NCBI GenBank assembly: GCA_947095585.1
Contig: OX352765.1
Coordinates: 22,908,254 to 22,972,253 of the forward strand
Reading direction: 5' to 3'
DNA from: Nephrocerus scutellatus
Taxonomy: Eukaryota; Arthropoda; Insecta; Diptera; Pipunculidae
DNA length: 64,000 bases
Each line of letters begins with the position of its first letter. Position 1 is the first letter of the stretch. A program made the position numbers and the translations under genes. The notes below the pieces were generated by a model. The model did no database searches. It was given only the letters and a program-made list of their open reading frames with translations, and was not told the DNA's origin. Positions 48,051-59,794 of this stretch are shown piece by piece.

Positions 48051-48423
48051 ATAGTTATATACACCGCTTACGTGACATCATCATCGATCAATGCCCGGAC
48101 TATGGTTCGTCACCACTCGATTTTATAATTTGGAGAACGATCAAAAAAGTAGAAAGCCATCCTATAAAAGACGTGGGACAGCTATCCTAAAAAAAGTTCA
48201 TCACTAGAGTATCGATATAAGCCCGAAAATATTGCTAACGGAAATGGTCCTAGCGCAGAAGTCGACTGTTTCCACTTCACACACTTCTTGTAGTAAGAAA
48301 TGCAGGTAAGATTTAGTTTCCAACAGTTGCATCTTTGAAATAAAGAATTATTAATCACATTAATCGTTGAATTGATTTTGGTTTCCTAAACATATAAAAC
48401 ATTGAAAAAAGTTTTGATTGCAT

Positions 48424-50466
48424 TTACTTTGTACCAAATTTGCAAGTTGTTGTTTTGATTTTTTGATAGTGTTTCATTTGAGCTTCTTTTAAAATTTCAA
48501 TAATTTTCCACTTGGCATCGAGAAAAATTTCCGTTTCTACATCGGAGAGATCCATTTTCACCATTTCGGCAAGTTGTTCCAATTGGGGAGAAAAGAATGG
48601 TGTCGACGATTTTTCTTTTTCTGCTTTGCGATTCAAATTCTCAACGATACATTCACTCATTTTAATCATGGCCTCTTCCGCTTTGAAGCATTTGTTTGCT
48701 CCAGTGACTGGTTGTGTTGAAAAACTTGGACTTAACTAATGAGGAAATAGATGTTATTGCTGTTAAACACCTTAGCACTTCCAATATGTACCTGCAAATT
48801 ATTTTCATAAACATTATCCACAGTGACTTCTTCGAAATCATTTGTTAAATATTTTTCGTCAGTTTCGTCCTGCTCCAGGTTTACATGACTTATTTCCTGT
48901 TTCCAAAAAGACTTATCATGGCTCAGGTCATCTGAAGTTATCTGCAGGAGAAATTATATTAAATAATTGTTTATTTAAGTGTTCTCATTCAGAAGCACCT
49001 AGGATATAGGATAGAATTAGCTTAGCACAGACGAAACTCCTAAAAGCATTTGTATTTTTGCTGTATTTCAGAACATCTCTCTGTCTGACTGTATAACTTC
49101 TTATAACCTTCTAAGTTCTAAGTAACCAAGAACTATGATACAATTAATAAATGCTAGAGAATTTTATTCCCTCTTCATGACGTCATTCGTCGACAAAATA
49201 AAATGTTTTGAAGTCGACTACTATGGAGCGTTAAGGTGAAAAATACAACTTCTCTCTGATACTAAAAAAAAAACACAAGATTTTTTTTGGATCTGACAGA
49301 TCCAATCAGAGAAAAAAATTATCGGATATCTCGAAACTCAGATTTCTCAGATTCCGACATATAAAAAAAACAGCCAATGTTTTCAATATTTGACAACGCA
49401 CGACCTTTTCGATTTACCACAGTCGGGTAAAAATGCAAGGAATAAATGGACGAATTATTTATATTAAACTAGCGGAAATACCCGGCGTTTCCCGGCTGTC
49501 CCATCCCACTGACTTCCCGCTCCCTGACTACCGCCCAATGACCCACCGCCATCTGACCCACAGCCCACGGACCTCTGACCTCAGATGACCACCCACTGAA
49601 CTCGCACCAACCCACCAACTGACCACCTCACCAGCCCAGAAAACTATAGAATAAGTTTTAACACGATTGGTTCATAAAAACATGCAATTTGTAGAAACAA
49701 TAAAAAAATTCTTATGGAGACCCTTTGACTCAAGAGTCTGACCACTTTCAAAATATGCCTATTATGTGTTCATTATGGTATAAAACCCCTATGCAAAGTT
49801 TGAACGCGATTTTTTCATAATTTGTAAAAACAATAAAAAAAATTCGTATGGTGACCCCTTGACCTAGGAGTCTGACCACTTTCAAAATATGCCTATTACG
49901 TGCCTATTATGGTAGAAAACGTTTTTGACGTTACGTTTTGTCAACAAGTGACGTAAGGTGAAAGTAAAAGAGATTTTTATAGCATATCTTATATATTACT
50001 TGTATCATGGTTATAACTACTCTTATGTCTTGACAGATTTTAAAGAAAGAAATATGTGCTTTAGCATTATACTTACGTCTGCATTCTTCACTGATGCTGA
50101 TGTTGAACCTATTTCTGAATTCGCTTCCAACGCTTTTCGTTGAATTATATGACCATCAAGAAATTTCATATATTTATAATAGAAGAGCATGGGCTGATAT
50201 ACATTGCTAGGGCTTTCTGCCTTTCTCGACTTTTCCACTCTCTTCTTTTCTGCAAGATATGTTCCACGAATACCTTTTACCTTTGTTTTAAGTTTTTCAA
50301 CCGAAATCCCGATGAAATCTTTTGAAATCTCTTTCCAAGCTCGATGCTTTAGATCAATTCGTTTGTAGTAGGGTGAGTTCATATTCCAGAGACATTCATG
50401 GTTTCGGTACAATTTAATTAGCCTTAATATACTAAGTTTTTTATTCAAATTATCTGGTTCCTCCAT
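48424..50466 (-). CDS. MADF-domain (Adf1-like) putative transcription regulator
   Basis: Three phase-0 exons: 50,466-50,077, 48,941-48,792 and 48,735-48,424, with GTAAGT/CTGCAG and GTACAT/CATTAG splice sites; 283 residues. Residues ~12-105 form a MADF domain: LIKLYRNHECLWN, YYKRIDLKHRAWKEIS, VEKLKTKVKGIRGTYLAE and the aromatic FYYKYMKFLDGH. MADF is a Myb-like DNA-binding fold expanded in flies (Adf1, stonewall relatives). The C-terminal part contains QLEQLAEMVKMDLSDVETEI and AKWKIIEILKEAQMK, which could be a divergent BESS protein-interaction motif. The first intron (1,135 bp) holds a Helitron-like insert; the second is 56 bp. MADF paralogues are numerous, so I give no gene name. Confidence 0.85.
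49469..49925 (-). mobile_element. Helitron-like element in an intron
   Basis: It begins ACTAGCGGAAATACCCGGCG (a reversed Helitron 3' CTAG end with a GC hairpin), then a CCCACTGAC-rich stretch. Two ~145-bp monomers follow (ACACGATTGGTTCATAAA.., GACC..GAGTCTGACCACTTTC, AAAATATGCCTATTA). It lies wholly inside intron 1 of the MADF gene, so it should be removed by splicing. The far end is not clear. Confidence 0.5.
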
Positions 50467-51505
50467 TTTTAAGTATATTTTAATATATCAGTACCTATTA
50501 CAAGTTCAACAGCTAGAAAAAAAACAGATGTTTGCCGTCTTTACAGATTTCGTTTTGTATTGTATTTCACTCACTGATGTCTAACAATCTGTCTGACAAA
50601 TTGTCATCCACAGGTTGACGTCAGATCACTCACAGCCATCAATTTTTTTTACAGTGATGACCAATACAACGGGAAATTTAGAGAAATTTTAGTTTCATGC
50701 TGGATTTGTATTAAGTATCCGTAACATTGAAAAATATACTACTTCTCTCGTCTGGCAAACCACAAGTTTTATGGAAAATACATTTTCCCCCTAAAGCTGG
50801 TTTTGATTACATTGTAATAAAAACTAAAATTACTTATGTTTATTTTTCTTCTATGATTGTTTCATTTCTAGAATCATGTAATTCTTATTTTTTTTGTCTT
50901 AATTTAAAAGTTGAATAAAACATTATTTTCATACTTATATGAAAGATTAATCAAAGAAATCGTTCATCGTTCCTTCTTTAAACTCTGAAAAATTATTTAG
51001 TATTCTATGAAATCATTAAGTGTCACATTTTGAAAGGTCCTAGTTACAGTGGTCAAAGGTTCAAGTGTGGGCGTATTTCAATAAATAAACAAATACAAAT
51101 TAGTAAAAAGTCAAAATATGGTTTTAATATATTGTAAGTTCCAACTGTGCTGAAAATAGTATTTTAAGCAAATAACTTAGAAAAAATTATTTGGTTTTGT
51201 AAATCAGAGCTTTTACAATGAAAAAACTTAAGACTTATGACTTAAAAAAAGTTAGTACATTATAAATTTTATATCTGGTAACATTGAATTGCAAAGCTAA
51301 CCGTCTGATGTAGTGAAATCTAATAACTAGCTCTAGCATTCATACAAAACCAAAATTGTGCACCTGTTGTACACACATAAAAGAAAAATTATCTAAAACT
51401 ATATAAATTCAATTTTTAACCATAGCAAGGGCAAGAAAACTGGAAAAGGCATTGAAGTTGGATATCTGAAGACTCAACCAAGATACAACTTTATTTAGAC
51501 GCAGT
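50467..51505. other. Intergenic, upstream of the MADF gene
   Basis: AT-rich. A partial MITE M1 arm lies at 51,206-51,245 (GAGCTTTTACAATGAAAAAA CTTAAGACTTATG). No gene. Confidence 0.4.
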
Positions 51506-51741
51506 AATGACCATATTCCATAACTTTCATAGGAACAAGTTTTATAGTCGGATCTTAGTCATACATACCGAATTTCATACAAATTGCTTAAGAAATGCCT
51601 TAGTTTCAGAAATTCCAGTTCCCAATGATCATGTCCCAGAATTTCCATAGGAACAAGTTTTATAGTCCCATCTGAATACTACATACCAAATTTCACACAA
51701 ATCGCTTAAGAAATGGCTTGGTTCAAAAAATGCTAATTCCC
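51506..51741 (+). repeat. Tandem repeat, two copies of 118 bp
   Basis: AATGA(C/T)CAT.T.CCA starts copies at 51,506 and 51,624, and the next start is at 51,742. Both contain TAGGAACAAGTTTTATAGTC, ATACATACC.AATTTCA and GCTTAAGAAATG. Non-coding. Confidence 0.85.
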
Positions 51742-52261
51742 AATGACCAAATCCTACTGGACATTAAAAGTGTGACATAACAACGTTCATTGGCATGAAT
51801 ATCATTCACACGCCTCTGTAGCCAAGCTGTTAAATATTATTTTATACTGTGTGAGCGCCCTAACGAGATAAAAGCGGCTGACAGACTATCGAACCTGACT
51901 GTAAAACATAACTGATGTCAGTTTTGACTGCTGCGCCTTGCGGTCAGATTAGTAGGATGGTTTGACATTCAAACTTTCAGTCAAGCCCTAATTTTCGAAG
52001 AGGAAAGATGGAAAACTAACAAAAAGGTTTTTTCCATCTATGTCCATACGGTCCTTCACGTTAAAAATTCCAGCTGACTGATGAATTTGTGTACACATTA
52101 TCATAAACAAACATTGCCGCTCACTGAGAGCAACCCAAAAATTTTTGATAGTGATCAGTTTTGAGTGTCAGCTAGTGAGGCGTTCATACTATCGTGACAA
52201 GTTATTACTCTCGGACGTTTGTCAAACTTTCGCGAGAGGTGGGACACCGTGAAAAATACTT

Positions 52262-52334
52262 TGGTGTTACTGGGATTCGAACCACAAACCCCCTGCTCAG
52301 GAGTCCATGCTCCTATCCTCTCAGCCACGGCGCC
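52262..52334 (-). repeat. tRNA-like SINE head or tRNA pseudogene
   Basis: The minus strand reads GGCGCCGTGGCTGAGAGGAT (A-box-like) and GTGGTTCGAATCCC (good B box) within 73 bp, the length of a tRNA. Acceptor and T stems do not pair, so it is not a working tRNA. Confidence 0.5.
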
Positions 52335-52340
52335 AAATAT

Positions 52341-52580
52341 TTACTCGGTGTTTTTTATTCAACCGGGGTAATTTTACTCTGTACTCTGCGTTTTTTGTTT
52401 TGAACCGAGCACGACACCCTGTTTCCTATTTTTTACTCTGAAATGAATATCAGCGTAAGGCAGAGTAAGAGCGAGTACGAGTAAAGTTACCCAGTTTACA
52501 CTCCGAAAATTTTTATGCCGTGCAACATTTGCTCGGTGTACTCCAGGCAAATAAACTCGCTCAGGTTGAATAAAAGTATA
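52341..52580. mobile_element. Inverted-repeat element
   Basis: GGGTAATTTTACTCTGTACTC (52,366-52,386) pairs with GAGTACGAGTAAAGTTACCC (52,473-52,492). The outer TTTTATTCAAC and GTTGAATAAAA also pair. It abuts the tRNA-like head, so the two could form one composite element. Confidence 0.5.
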
Positions 52581-53104
52581 GACCAATAGTCAATTCGATA
52601 GTCTGTCTCCCTATAAGTTTTTTCTTTGTCAGGGCTCTGACAGCTGCTCAAAAGTTTATTCGATGTCATATATGATTCTGACATAATGGTACAACTGACA
52701 TGCTTAGGCTTACGCCTAGCCACCCAAACAGTTGTTAAAATTGTTAAGTAGCTAATGTATTTTTTTTTGTTTTGATAGTTAATAGAAAATGAATAAGAAT
52801 TAAAAAATATAGACTCGTAAAGGGGAAGATAAAAAATTCAATAGAAGATTACATGGGTAATGGGTAAATGTATGGATCTTGGTGATAGTGGTGGTAGGGT
52901 GCTTAGTTTAATGTTCTTAAATTGAAATAATAAACTATTTCAGTAGCTCAACTTTGATATAAGTGAAATAAGCTCAACACGACAATGCCTACTTTGGAAA
53001 AACATACAATAATTTGGTAAATTTTTCACCAGAGTAGCTGCCGTTTCATTTATAAAAAATTTTGGCCTAAATATTCGGAACAATTTCTGCTGCAAATAGG
53101 AAAT

Positions 53105-53562
53105 ATGGACGAGGTTTTCTCTTTGCATATGGAAAAACTGGATTTATTTGACGGTAAGTCTAAGTATAGCTTACGTTTGAAAATAGTTTTATTTTACGAA
53201 CAAAATAAGCAGGCAAATTTTAATTTTTAAACTAGCCTTTTTTTACTTATATCCCATGAATTTTGTATTTCGGTTTTTATATTGATGTTTTAACTATCGT
53301 TAAAAATGAAAGACAGATATACATAATTCTTATATCAAATACGTTCAAGTGGAACCAACCTCCTGATAATTGGAAACCGGACTCGGGTTCTCACCCCGTA
53401 TATTTTTTATAATAAGTGCACGAGTAAACCTATATTCATACAATTGGCTCTTTGTCTTCATTGCATTAAACGACAGTGAAAAGAGAATTGTCTGTTGGTG
53501 ACGTAGTCATTGAACTGAGTATTATCTGCATGCAGATTCCCTATTACAAGCAACAGCTATAA
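53105..53562 (+). CDS. Candidate small two-exon gene, 44 residues
   Basis: Exon 1 (53,105-53,153) reads MDEVFSLHMEKLDLFD and ends G|GTAAGT. Exon 2 (53,477-53,562) follows an AACGACAG acceptor with an upstream TTTGTCTTCATTGC pyrimidine stretch. It completes the split codon as Val and reads KRELSVGDVVIELSIICMQI PYYKQQL then stop. An AATAAA lies at 53,583-53,588, 21 bases past the stop. The last part could be a short membrane-associating helix. The gene would be convergent with the Irbp18-like gene (stop codons 112 bp apart), which fits the compact layout here. I do not recognise the product; chance combination of splice-like sites is the alternative. Confidence 0.4.
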
Positions 53563-53673
53563 AAATATAAATGTATCCTAAAAATAAAGATAATATAATT
53601 ATATATTTCTCTGCACATATATAAATATTTCCTGTAATACATAAATTTACTAAATAAAACAAATTAGGCCAGC

Positions 53674-54082
53674 CTAATCATCATCATCGTCCGGCTCCGC
53701 TAGTATTTTAGCTATCAATCGGTCATGATCTTCCTCATTTACATTCTTCAGCAGTAATTCCTTAAGGCATTGTACATTTTTGTCAAGTTCTTCGATTTTT
53801 GCCTCCAGTGCTATGTTCTCCGTTTTCAACTGCTCAACTCGTCGCTTTCGTTCTGTAGCTGTTTTGTTAGTTTTCTCCCGAGATTTTTTAACGGCCTTTT
53901 TAATATAAAAAGTTATATTCCTTCATTTTGAAATGAATTTTGCTCAATACTTATTTTTATTAACTTACATCATTATTTCTTTGTCTTTTGATTTTATATG
54001 CGATGTCCTGATTGTCTGGATCATCGGAATTTGTGGTATTGCTTGCAACTGATGGCGGACCAGTTCTTCTTCTGGCAGGCAT
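53674..54082 (-). CDS. Irbp18: C/EBP-gamma-like bZIP protein (Irbp18-like)
   Basis: Two exons, 54,082-53,969 and 53,895-53,674, with a 73-bp intron (GTAAGT..AAAAG), give 111 residues, the size of fly Irbp18. The basic region spans ~33-58 and keeps the bZIP Asn-x7-Arg pair (Asn36, Arg44) in NNDAVKKSREK, the C/EBP-type signature. The leucine zipper has exact heptads at Leu61, 68, 75 and 82, and an acidic tail (DDDDD) ends the protein. In Drosophila, Irbp18 pairs with the p25 bZIP Xrp1 and acts in P-element end binding and DNA repair; that role is family knowledge, not visible here. With no activation domain it should work as a heterodimer partner. Confidence 0.9.
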
Positions 54083-55639
54083 TCTGTCAGTGATTATATT
54101 ATTATGTATTTAATGGAATGGGAGCAGCTGCTGCACACAATGTGTACCACAAATGATTAGTTACTATTTAATATTTAATAAGTTATTGTATTTCCAACTA
54201 ATCTATTAATATAATGAGAAAAATACCCCACATCACCCATTCTTATGTTTTGTTGTGTTGTGGAGATAATGAAGTTTTAAATGTCAATTTTGTACATAAT
54301 GCCAGACAAACATTAGGTCTTACATTCAGTTTTGACAAAAAGCAATACAAGGCAATATTATGAAGCTTAGCACTTTAGTTTTCAATTTTAAATCGGTTTT
54401 AAAATTCGTATGAACTGAATTCGAATAAAGACTTTTTACAAATTTTTCGCGTTTAATCATGTATCTACAAATTTATATAAAAATTTATTGAATGTACAGT
54501 AGTTATTCAATTTGTACATTTTTCAAATTATTACGATTCATGTTCAATATACAAATACAAAAGTTTTCGAATTTAAGCATAAATTTAACAAAAAAATAAA
54601 TAAGACTAAAAATGTTGAAAAATGTATTTAATTTAATTGGCAACCAAGAATATGTATTGCTATTTAGTTATTTGTTAAGGAAATACTGATTTGATGAAAT
54701 TCGAAATAAATAAATAAATGAATAGTTATAATTTTGTGCTCATCGATTATTAATCTGTCATTGTTAAACTAAACTGAAATGCATTGTTTGTTTCATTAGT
54801 CATTAATTTTTATCAAGGGCTCTCTCATGATTTCCGCCGCAAAACAATTTTTATCGTCAATTTGGAATTATCAAACACGATACTACATATTTCGATATTG
54901 AGAAAATAGATGGCGGATATTTTTTCAATTGACATTTCTTTATTGTGTTGACGATCGACAGTTGTTTGTGAAGAACAGTCACAGAGGTCTTAACTTAACT
55001 TTCTTTAAGTTAAGAGATATCTCTTAGTGAGGACTATTTTGCAATTCTGTGAATCCTTTTAGTTAAGAGATTCTATTAGACAACCTCATAAGCTTCACAA
55101 TTTTGACGTTTCTCGTCTCACGTCATTTAAATGAATGTAGCAGTATAATCGATTAATATTTTTAAATATTTCTTTTTTATTTTAGTGATAATTAAATAAA
55201 TATAATTAAAAATTATTACTTAAAATTTCTTTACGCGTTTGATTTTATACAGAAATAGTCATTTTAATTACATTTATTTCAAACTCCAAATAGGTGTTCC
55301 ACTGAAACAACACCAATTTAGTCGAAATTACTCCATAATCGCGTTTATCCGTTATTACGACAAAAGTGACCTCATTCGAAAGTCTGAACACCACTCAGCG
55401 CTATTTTATAATCAAACGAAAAAAAACGAGTGCAATTTTGTGACATTCAGTGCAATATTTTTGCGCTCGGGTTAATTTTTTCCATCAAACGAAAGCCACA
55501 TAATAGTTTGACAGAAGTCAGATAGTTATTTATGCAGATTGCAGACGTGTTGTCATTTTTTTTTTATTATTCTGTGCCAAGATTTCAAAATAATAAAAAA
55601 TAAAAGATTTCGCTTGCTTGTTGTTAAATTGAACAGAAA
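54083..55639. other. Intergenic between Irbp18-like and Eipr1 genes
   Basis: This is the divergent promoter space for the two genes. A TTAACTTAACTTTCTTTAAGTTAA patch near 54,993-55,015 is self-complementary. No gene recognised. Confidence 0.4.
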
Positions 55640-56897
55640 ATGGATGAGACAAATGGTCTTATATATGGACTGGAGTTACAGGTGAGGTAGTCGTAGAATA
55701 TAATTATATTTGGTAATAAGATAAATACGTTTAGGCTCGTTCTTTAACACCACAATACGGAGAATCTAATGAGGTGCGCTTCTTTATAGCAACGAATTCT
55801 CTGAAACCTAATAACCAGATACATTTAATCGAATATAATGAAGAGAGCGCATTGATCAAGGCTCAGGTAGGTCTACACATTTCATTATTTGATTTATTTT
55901 AAAACTATCTCATACTAGGTCTTCTCGCACCCATTAGGAGAAGTATGGAAGTTAAACAGCAGCCCCCATGACTCTCGAACGTTATTGTCTTGTTATAGCT
56001 CTCAAAAGGGAGCACAGGTTATAACGCAAACGGCAATACTGACCATTCCTGAAAATATTAGCGAAAAAGGATTAGACTCTGAATTTGTCCCCTATGACAA
56101 TGTGGAGATTTTATCAACAGAGGTAGTGCTCTTAAAAATATAAAGGCACTTTATCTATATCCGTTTTATTTCACCGCTAGGAGTTTGGCTTTAAAGTGAA
56201 GACCACCGAATTTCATCCAACCGATGCAAATACCCTGGCCACCGTTGTTGACGGAAAAATCATTATCTTTGATCGTTTTGAGGCGAAATCACGCCCAGCC
56301 GCTGAGATCACTGCCAAAAACTTCCCACAATTTACAACTGGAAAATGGTCACAGCATCATCAGGGCAATCAGTTTATCGCTTTGCACGACTGTAGTGTAA
56401 AATCATACGATATTCGTGACGCTAATCATTGCGCCTGGACCATTGATGATGCCCATGGTCAACTAGTCCGCGATATTGATTGTAATCCCAATAAACAGTG
56501 TCACATCCTCACGGGGGGCGATGATGGTTTTCTTAAAGTCTGGGATTGTCGCCAAACAAAGGAACCCGTTTTTGTCCGAAATGATCATTCACATTGGATT
56601 TGGAACGTACGCTTTAACACATTCCATGATCAGTTGATTTTGTCAAGTTCTAGCGACTGCAAAGTTCTACTCACATGCGCTGGTTCAGTAAGTTCTGAAG
56701 CTAGCGAAGACGACGACGCTGAGCAAAAAAAAGTTCTCTCCAATGGACTTTTGCAGACATTTGATCAACATGAAGATTCTGTATATTGTGTAGAGTGGAG
56801 TAACGTTGATCCTTGGATATTCGCATCATTAAGTTACGATGGTCGACTGATTATATCAAAAGTTCCCAAACAATACAAATATCAAATAATATTTTAG
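55640..56897 (+). CDS. Eipr1: EARP/GARP-interacting WD40 protein Eipr1 (TSSC1)
   Basis: Four phase-0 exons: 55,640-55,681, 55,735-55,866, 55,919-56,122 and 56,181-56,897; introns are 52-58 bp; 364 residues. The protein is a seven-bladed WD40 propeller that binds the EARP tethering complex and serves endosomal recycling and dense-core vesicle biogenesis. Visible features: the start IYGLELQARSLTP, HPLGEVWKLNSSPHD, a blade with LTGGDDGFLKVWDCR (about 238-250), HWIWNVRFN, SSSSDCKVLL, an acidic insert with EDDDAEQKK (~302-309), and the C-terminal blade SVYCVEWSNVDPWIFASLSY DGR. Length is slightly below the human protein (387). An AATAAA lies at 56,902-56,907, just past the stop. The KXD1 gene converges with 89 bp between stop codons. 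Confidence 0.92.
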
Positions 56898-56901
56898 TCA
56901 T

Positions 56902-56907
56902 AATAAA
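56902..56907 (+). terminator. Poly(A) signal of Eipr1
   Basis: AATAAA starts 5 bases after the TAG stop of Eipr1. A 3' UTR this short fits the close convergent neighbour. Confidence 0.6.
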
Positions 56908-56986
56908 GCGCATATTTAATTGTTAGTTTATAAATAATGAATCTATATTTTACCCGAAATTTACATGTTACTCGAAGGAATTCTTT

Positions 56987-57705
56987 TTAACCAGTATCCT
57001 CTGATGTGCAATCGGAAGAATCATTTGGGTTCGCTGACTCAATTGAGCAAACTCTCTTAATAAGCTCGTTCTCTATGGGTTTGCCATTATCAACAGCCTC
57101 ATCCATTTGAACATACTCAACCGTAGTTCCAGCTTTCGCTTGTACCTTAGGTACGCTTATCTTCTTAGCGGCAGCATGATTTTCTACAATGCTTGATGCA
57201 TCGTCGTTATCTTCTGCTTCTTCGGCAAAACTACTGCGTTGCGGTTGTGCCTCAGCGTATGGCACAGGATACTGCTGATTCAGCTTACCTTTGATAATGC
57301 GGATTTTTTTAAATATATGGTCCAGATCTTTTTTCATTTCACTTAAAAGCTTAACATGTTTTTTGAAATCCTCGTTGGCTGATTTGAGTCGACCCTGACT
57401 AAGGGCGTTGCAGTTGAGTAGCATTTCATTGGATTTTTCAAAGCGTTGTAGCCTTAATTTAAAAAACAGCTTAAATTATTGTGATCAAAAAAGCATTAAT
57501 CCATTAATACATACATTTGTTTCTGCGCACGAATCATGCTCTGAACATCACCTTGATTTACCAAACCAGCAAGGCCCTGGACAAAAACTTCCGATGCAGT
57601 GTAATTTTGAAAACATTCGATGCTAAACTCACTTTCAGGAGTCCCATGGGGCCCTGGGCCACCAACGCGACGGGATTGCATAGAACTGCTCATGTCTGAG
57701 TTCAT
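56987..57705 (-). CDS. KXD1: KxDL-motif protein KXD1 (BORC subunit)
   Basis: Two exons, 57,705-57,515 and 57,452-56,987, joined over a 62-bp intron (GTATGT..ATTAAG, phase 2), give 218 residues. BORC recruits Arl8 to lysosomes and sets their movement; KXD1 also associates with BLOC-1. The conserved core spans ~25-120: FVQGLAGLVNQGDVQSMIRA, QKQMLQRFEKSNEMLLNCNA LS, and the naming motif Lys-x-Asp-Leu at 104-107 in MKKDLDHIFKKIRIIKGKL. The C-terminal ~95 residues are acidic and low-complexity, as in other orthologues. The core is predicted coiled coil. Confidence 0.9.
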
Positions 57706-58123
57706 TGTAAGGCCTTTAGAAGTTTTGCTTTTTAAAATTAGTTTGCCGTATTTCGGTTATTTTTTTGGTAAATTTAAGCATTTCTAAAGATACGAAACAT
57801 CCAAAAACGACTCTTTAATATTTATATCCATTATTATTATTCCAAGTAAAATAAAAATAAAAACTCATAACTGCATTGAACTGAAATTGCACCCAGCACA
57901 GCTGCGCAAAAAATAAAACTAAAACCCATATATTCGGCTTTGTTCGAATAAGACCAAAGATTATGTTTATGGTGGTTATTTTTATTACAAATCTGGCGCA
58001 TATTGAGCTATTAATTAACCCATATAGCTCTTCCGTATTTCTGGAAATAGTTGATACTTCTCTCTCGTGGTTTTGGTTTGACGTTCTATTTGAAAACAAT
58101 ACGTGGGGTATGGTTTAATTTTG
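57706..58123. other. Upstream of KXD1, nothing recognised
   Basis: Probable promoter space; no motif stands out. Confidence 0.4.
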
Positions 58124-58335
58124 CTACCCGTCGGCAATCGATGGTTAAGGTTTCGTTTACAGAGCAAGATTGCGAAGAGAGAGCAAGAAGACTAATTTAT
58201 CCGTTTCTGGTTCTTGTCAAAATTGGTTTTAGGTTGGCGTTCTATTTGCAAAGAATTTACCACGAAAACTTTACTTAGACAGCTTACTCGTTATAAGGTT
58301 TTGGGTATGTTTGAGCTAATCGAAAGAGGTAATAA
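58124..58335 (+). repeat. Dispersed repeat, copy 2
   Basis: Same order of blocks as 32,500-32,715, in the same orientation. Confidence 0.7.
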
Positions 58336-58440
58336 AAAAACTGACAAGAGTTATATATAATGTTTGTATAGTGGGGAAACTGTTTTACATCAATAAGAAG
58401 AAGTTGGGTCTCAATATGAAATAATTTTATCATAATGACA

Positions 58441-58612
58441 GAGCTCTCACAATGGAATAACTAAATACTTAAGGCTTACAAGATTGTATAAAAAATAAAA
58501 AGTTTCTTAAATATTGTCCCAAGATTTCTAGCAGCATAACGAGAAAACATTTTTTTGTCCATGATTTTTTTTGGTAAGTCTTAAGTTCTAAACTTTCCTA
58601 TTGTGAGAGATC
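58441..58612. mobile_element. MITE family M1, copy 5
   Basis: GAGCTCTCACAATGGAATAA and TTAAGGCTTACAAGATTGTA at the left; GGTAAGTCTTAAGTT and TATTGTGAGAGATC at the right. The interior arms are more diverged than in the copies at 37 kb. Confidence 0.75.
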
Positions 58613-58803
58613 TGTAAGAAAATCGATGGTTTCTTTCCGAAAAAATACGTATATCAGACTTATTGACTTATTTGCCACCACCTTAAAAAAGTCAGTAAAA
58701 TCAGAATTGATTACATATACTTATTTTACCAACAAAATTGTTTTGTGTGTTTTTTTTTTTTTTTTTTCAAAAATTAGAACACTTGCTATTTTGGGAAATA
58801 GAC

Positions 58804-59391
58804 CAAAGTAACTTCAGAGTAAGTTTTAATTTTTATTATGTTGATAACAAAATTACTCAATTTAACTTTCACATACAAAAAATTAGGAAATAATTTCGAG
58901 TGCGTTTTTTACATGAAGATATTATGTTTTATTTGTAAATTTTATTAATTTTTTGACAGAACAAAACAAAACTAGCTTAAATCATATTTATCATTGTACT
59001 GTAATTTTATTGAACATTTCGTCAACAAGGCTTTCTAAATTAATTATGCTTATATACACTTATTAAATACACCACATTGTTATCTTCATTAATATTAAAA
59101 GAGTCATCGGAAATTGAATGCTGTAATAAAAATGCCAATACAAATTAATTTCTTACATAATTAATATTAAAATATTTTATTTTAAAACTAACACTTATTT
59201 TTATTGAAAGATATTTGTTTATTTAACTTAATGTTTTTATTATAATTTATACGAAACCAAAATATATTAATTAATGTATACTAGAGTAAACACAACACAC
59301 TCTGCTCGAAATATTGCTGTGCGTGTAAATTGTAATAAACATAAAGTTAATACAATAACAACGCAATTTAAATTACTCTGAAGTTACTTTG
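58804..59391. mobile_element. 588-bp element with perfect 19-bp terminal inverted repeats
   Basis: CAAAGTAACTTCAGAGTAA (58,804-58,822) is exactly reversed at 59,373-59,391. The interior is very AT-rich and non-coding. A third, direct partial copy (AACTTCAGAGTAACTTTTAA) lies at about 59,647. Class unknown. Confidence 0.6.
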
Positions 59392-59794
59392 AACTTTCTA
59401 AATAAATGGTATTTTTCCGAAAATTCTTAATGTGATTTTTCCAAATTATCATATTTTTCGATGAAGCGAAAAAAGTTTTCGGCATAATAATTGGGTAAAC
59501 GTAAAAAACCATCACTCTTTTTTCCTGTATTTTTCACCAAACTTAAACTTTTTAATTTAATAAACTTAACTTTAATAAACTTTTTTTCATCATCGCCTGC
59601 TGTTAAAAAAGTAATCAATAGGCACATTCGTAAATAGATCTTGAGAAACTTCAGAGTAACTTTTAATTTTTATTTACATTGGTAAATAGTTACCCTTCTC
59701 ATCCAATAAAGCTACCCATCTGAAATGGATTGGTTACTTTGGGTAACTTTGATGTTCGAAAATTACCCTGAATTAGTAATTTCTTTGTTTGTTT

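Noticed and set aside
52262..52334. Functional tRNA gene on the minus strand
   Set aside because: A and B boxes are good, but the acceptor and T stems do not pair, so it is a SINE head or pseudogene.
59427..59627. Minus ORF ending LRLPNYYAENFFRFIEKY, preceded by an acceptor-like TTTTTTAACAG
   Set aside because: It looks protein-like, but I found no upstream exon in phase and it sits among short inverted repeats. Not enough support to call a gene.
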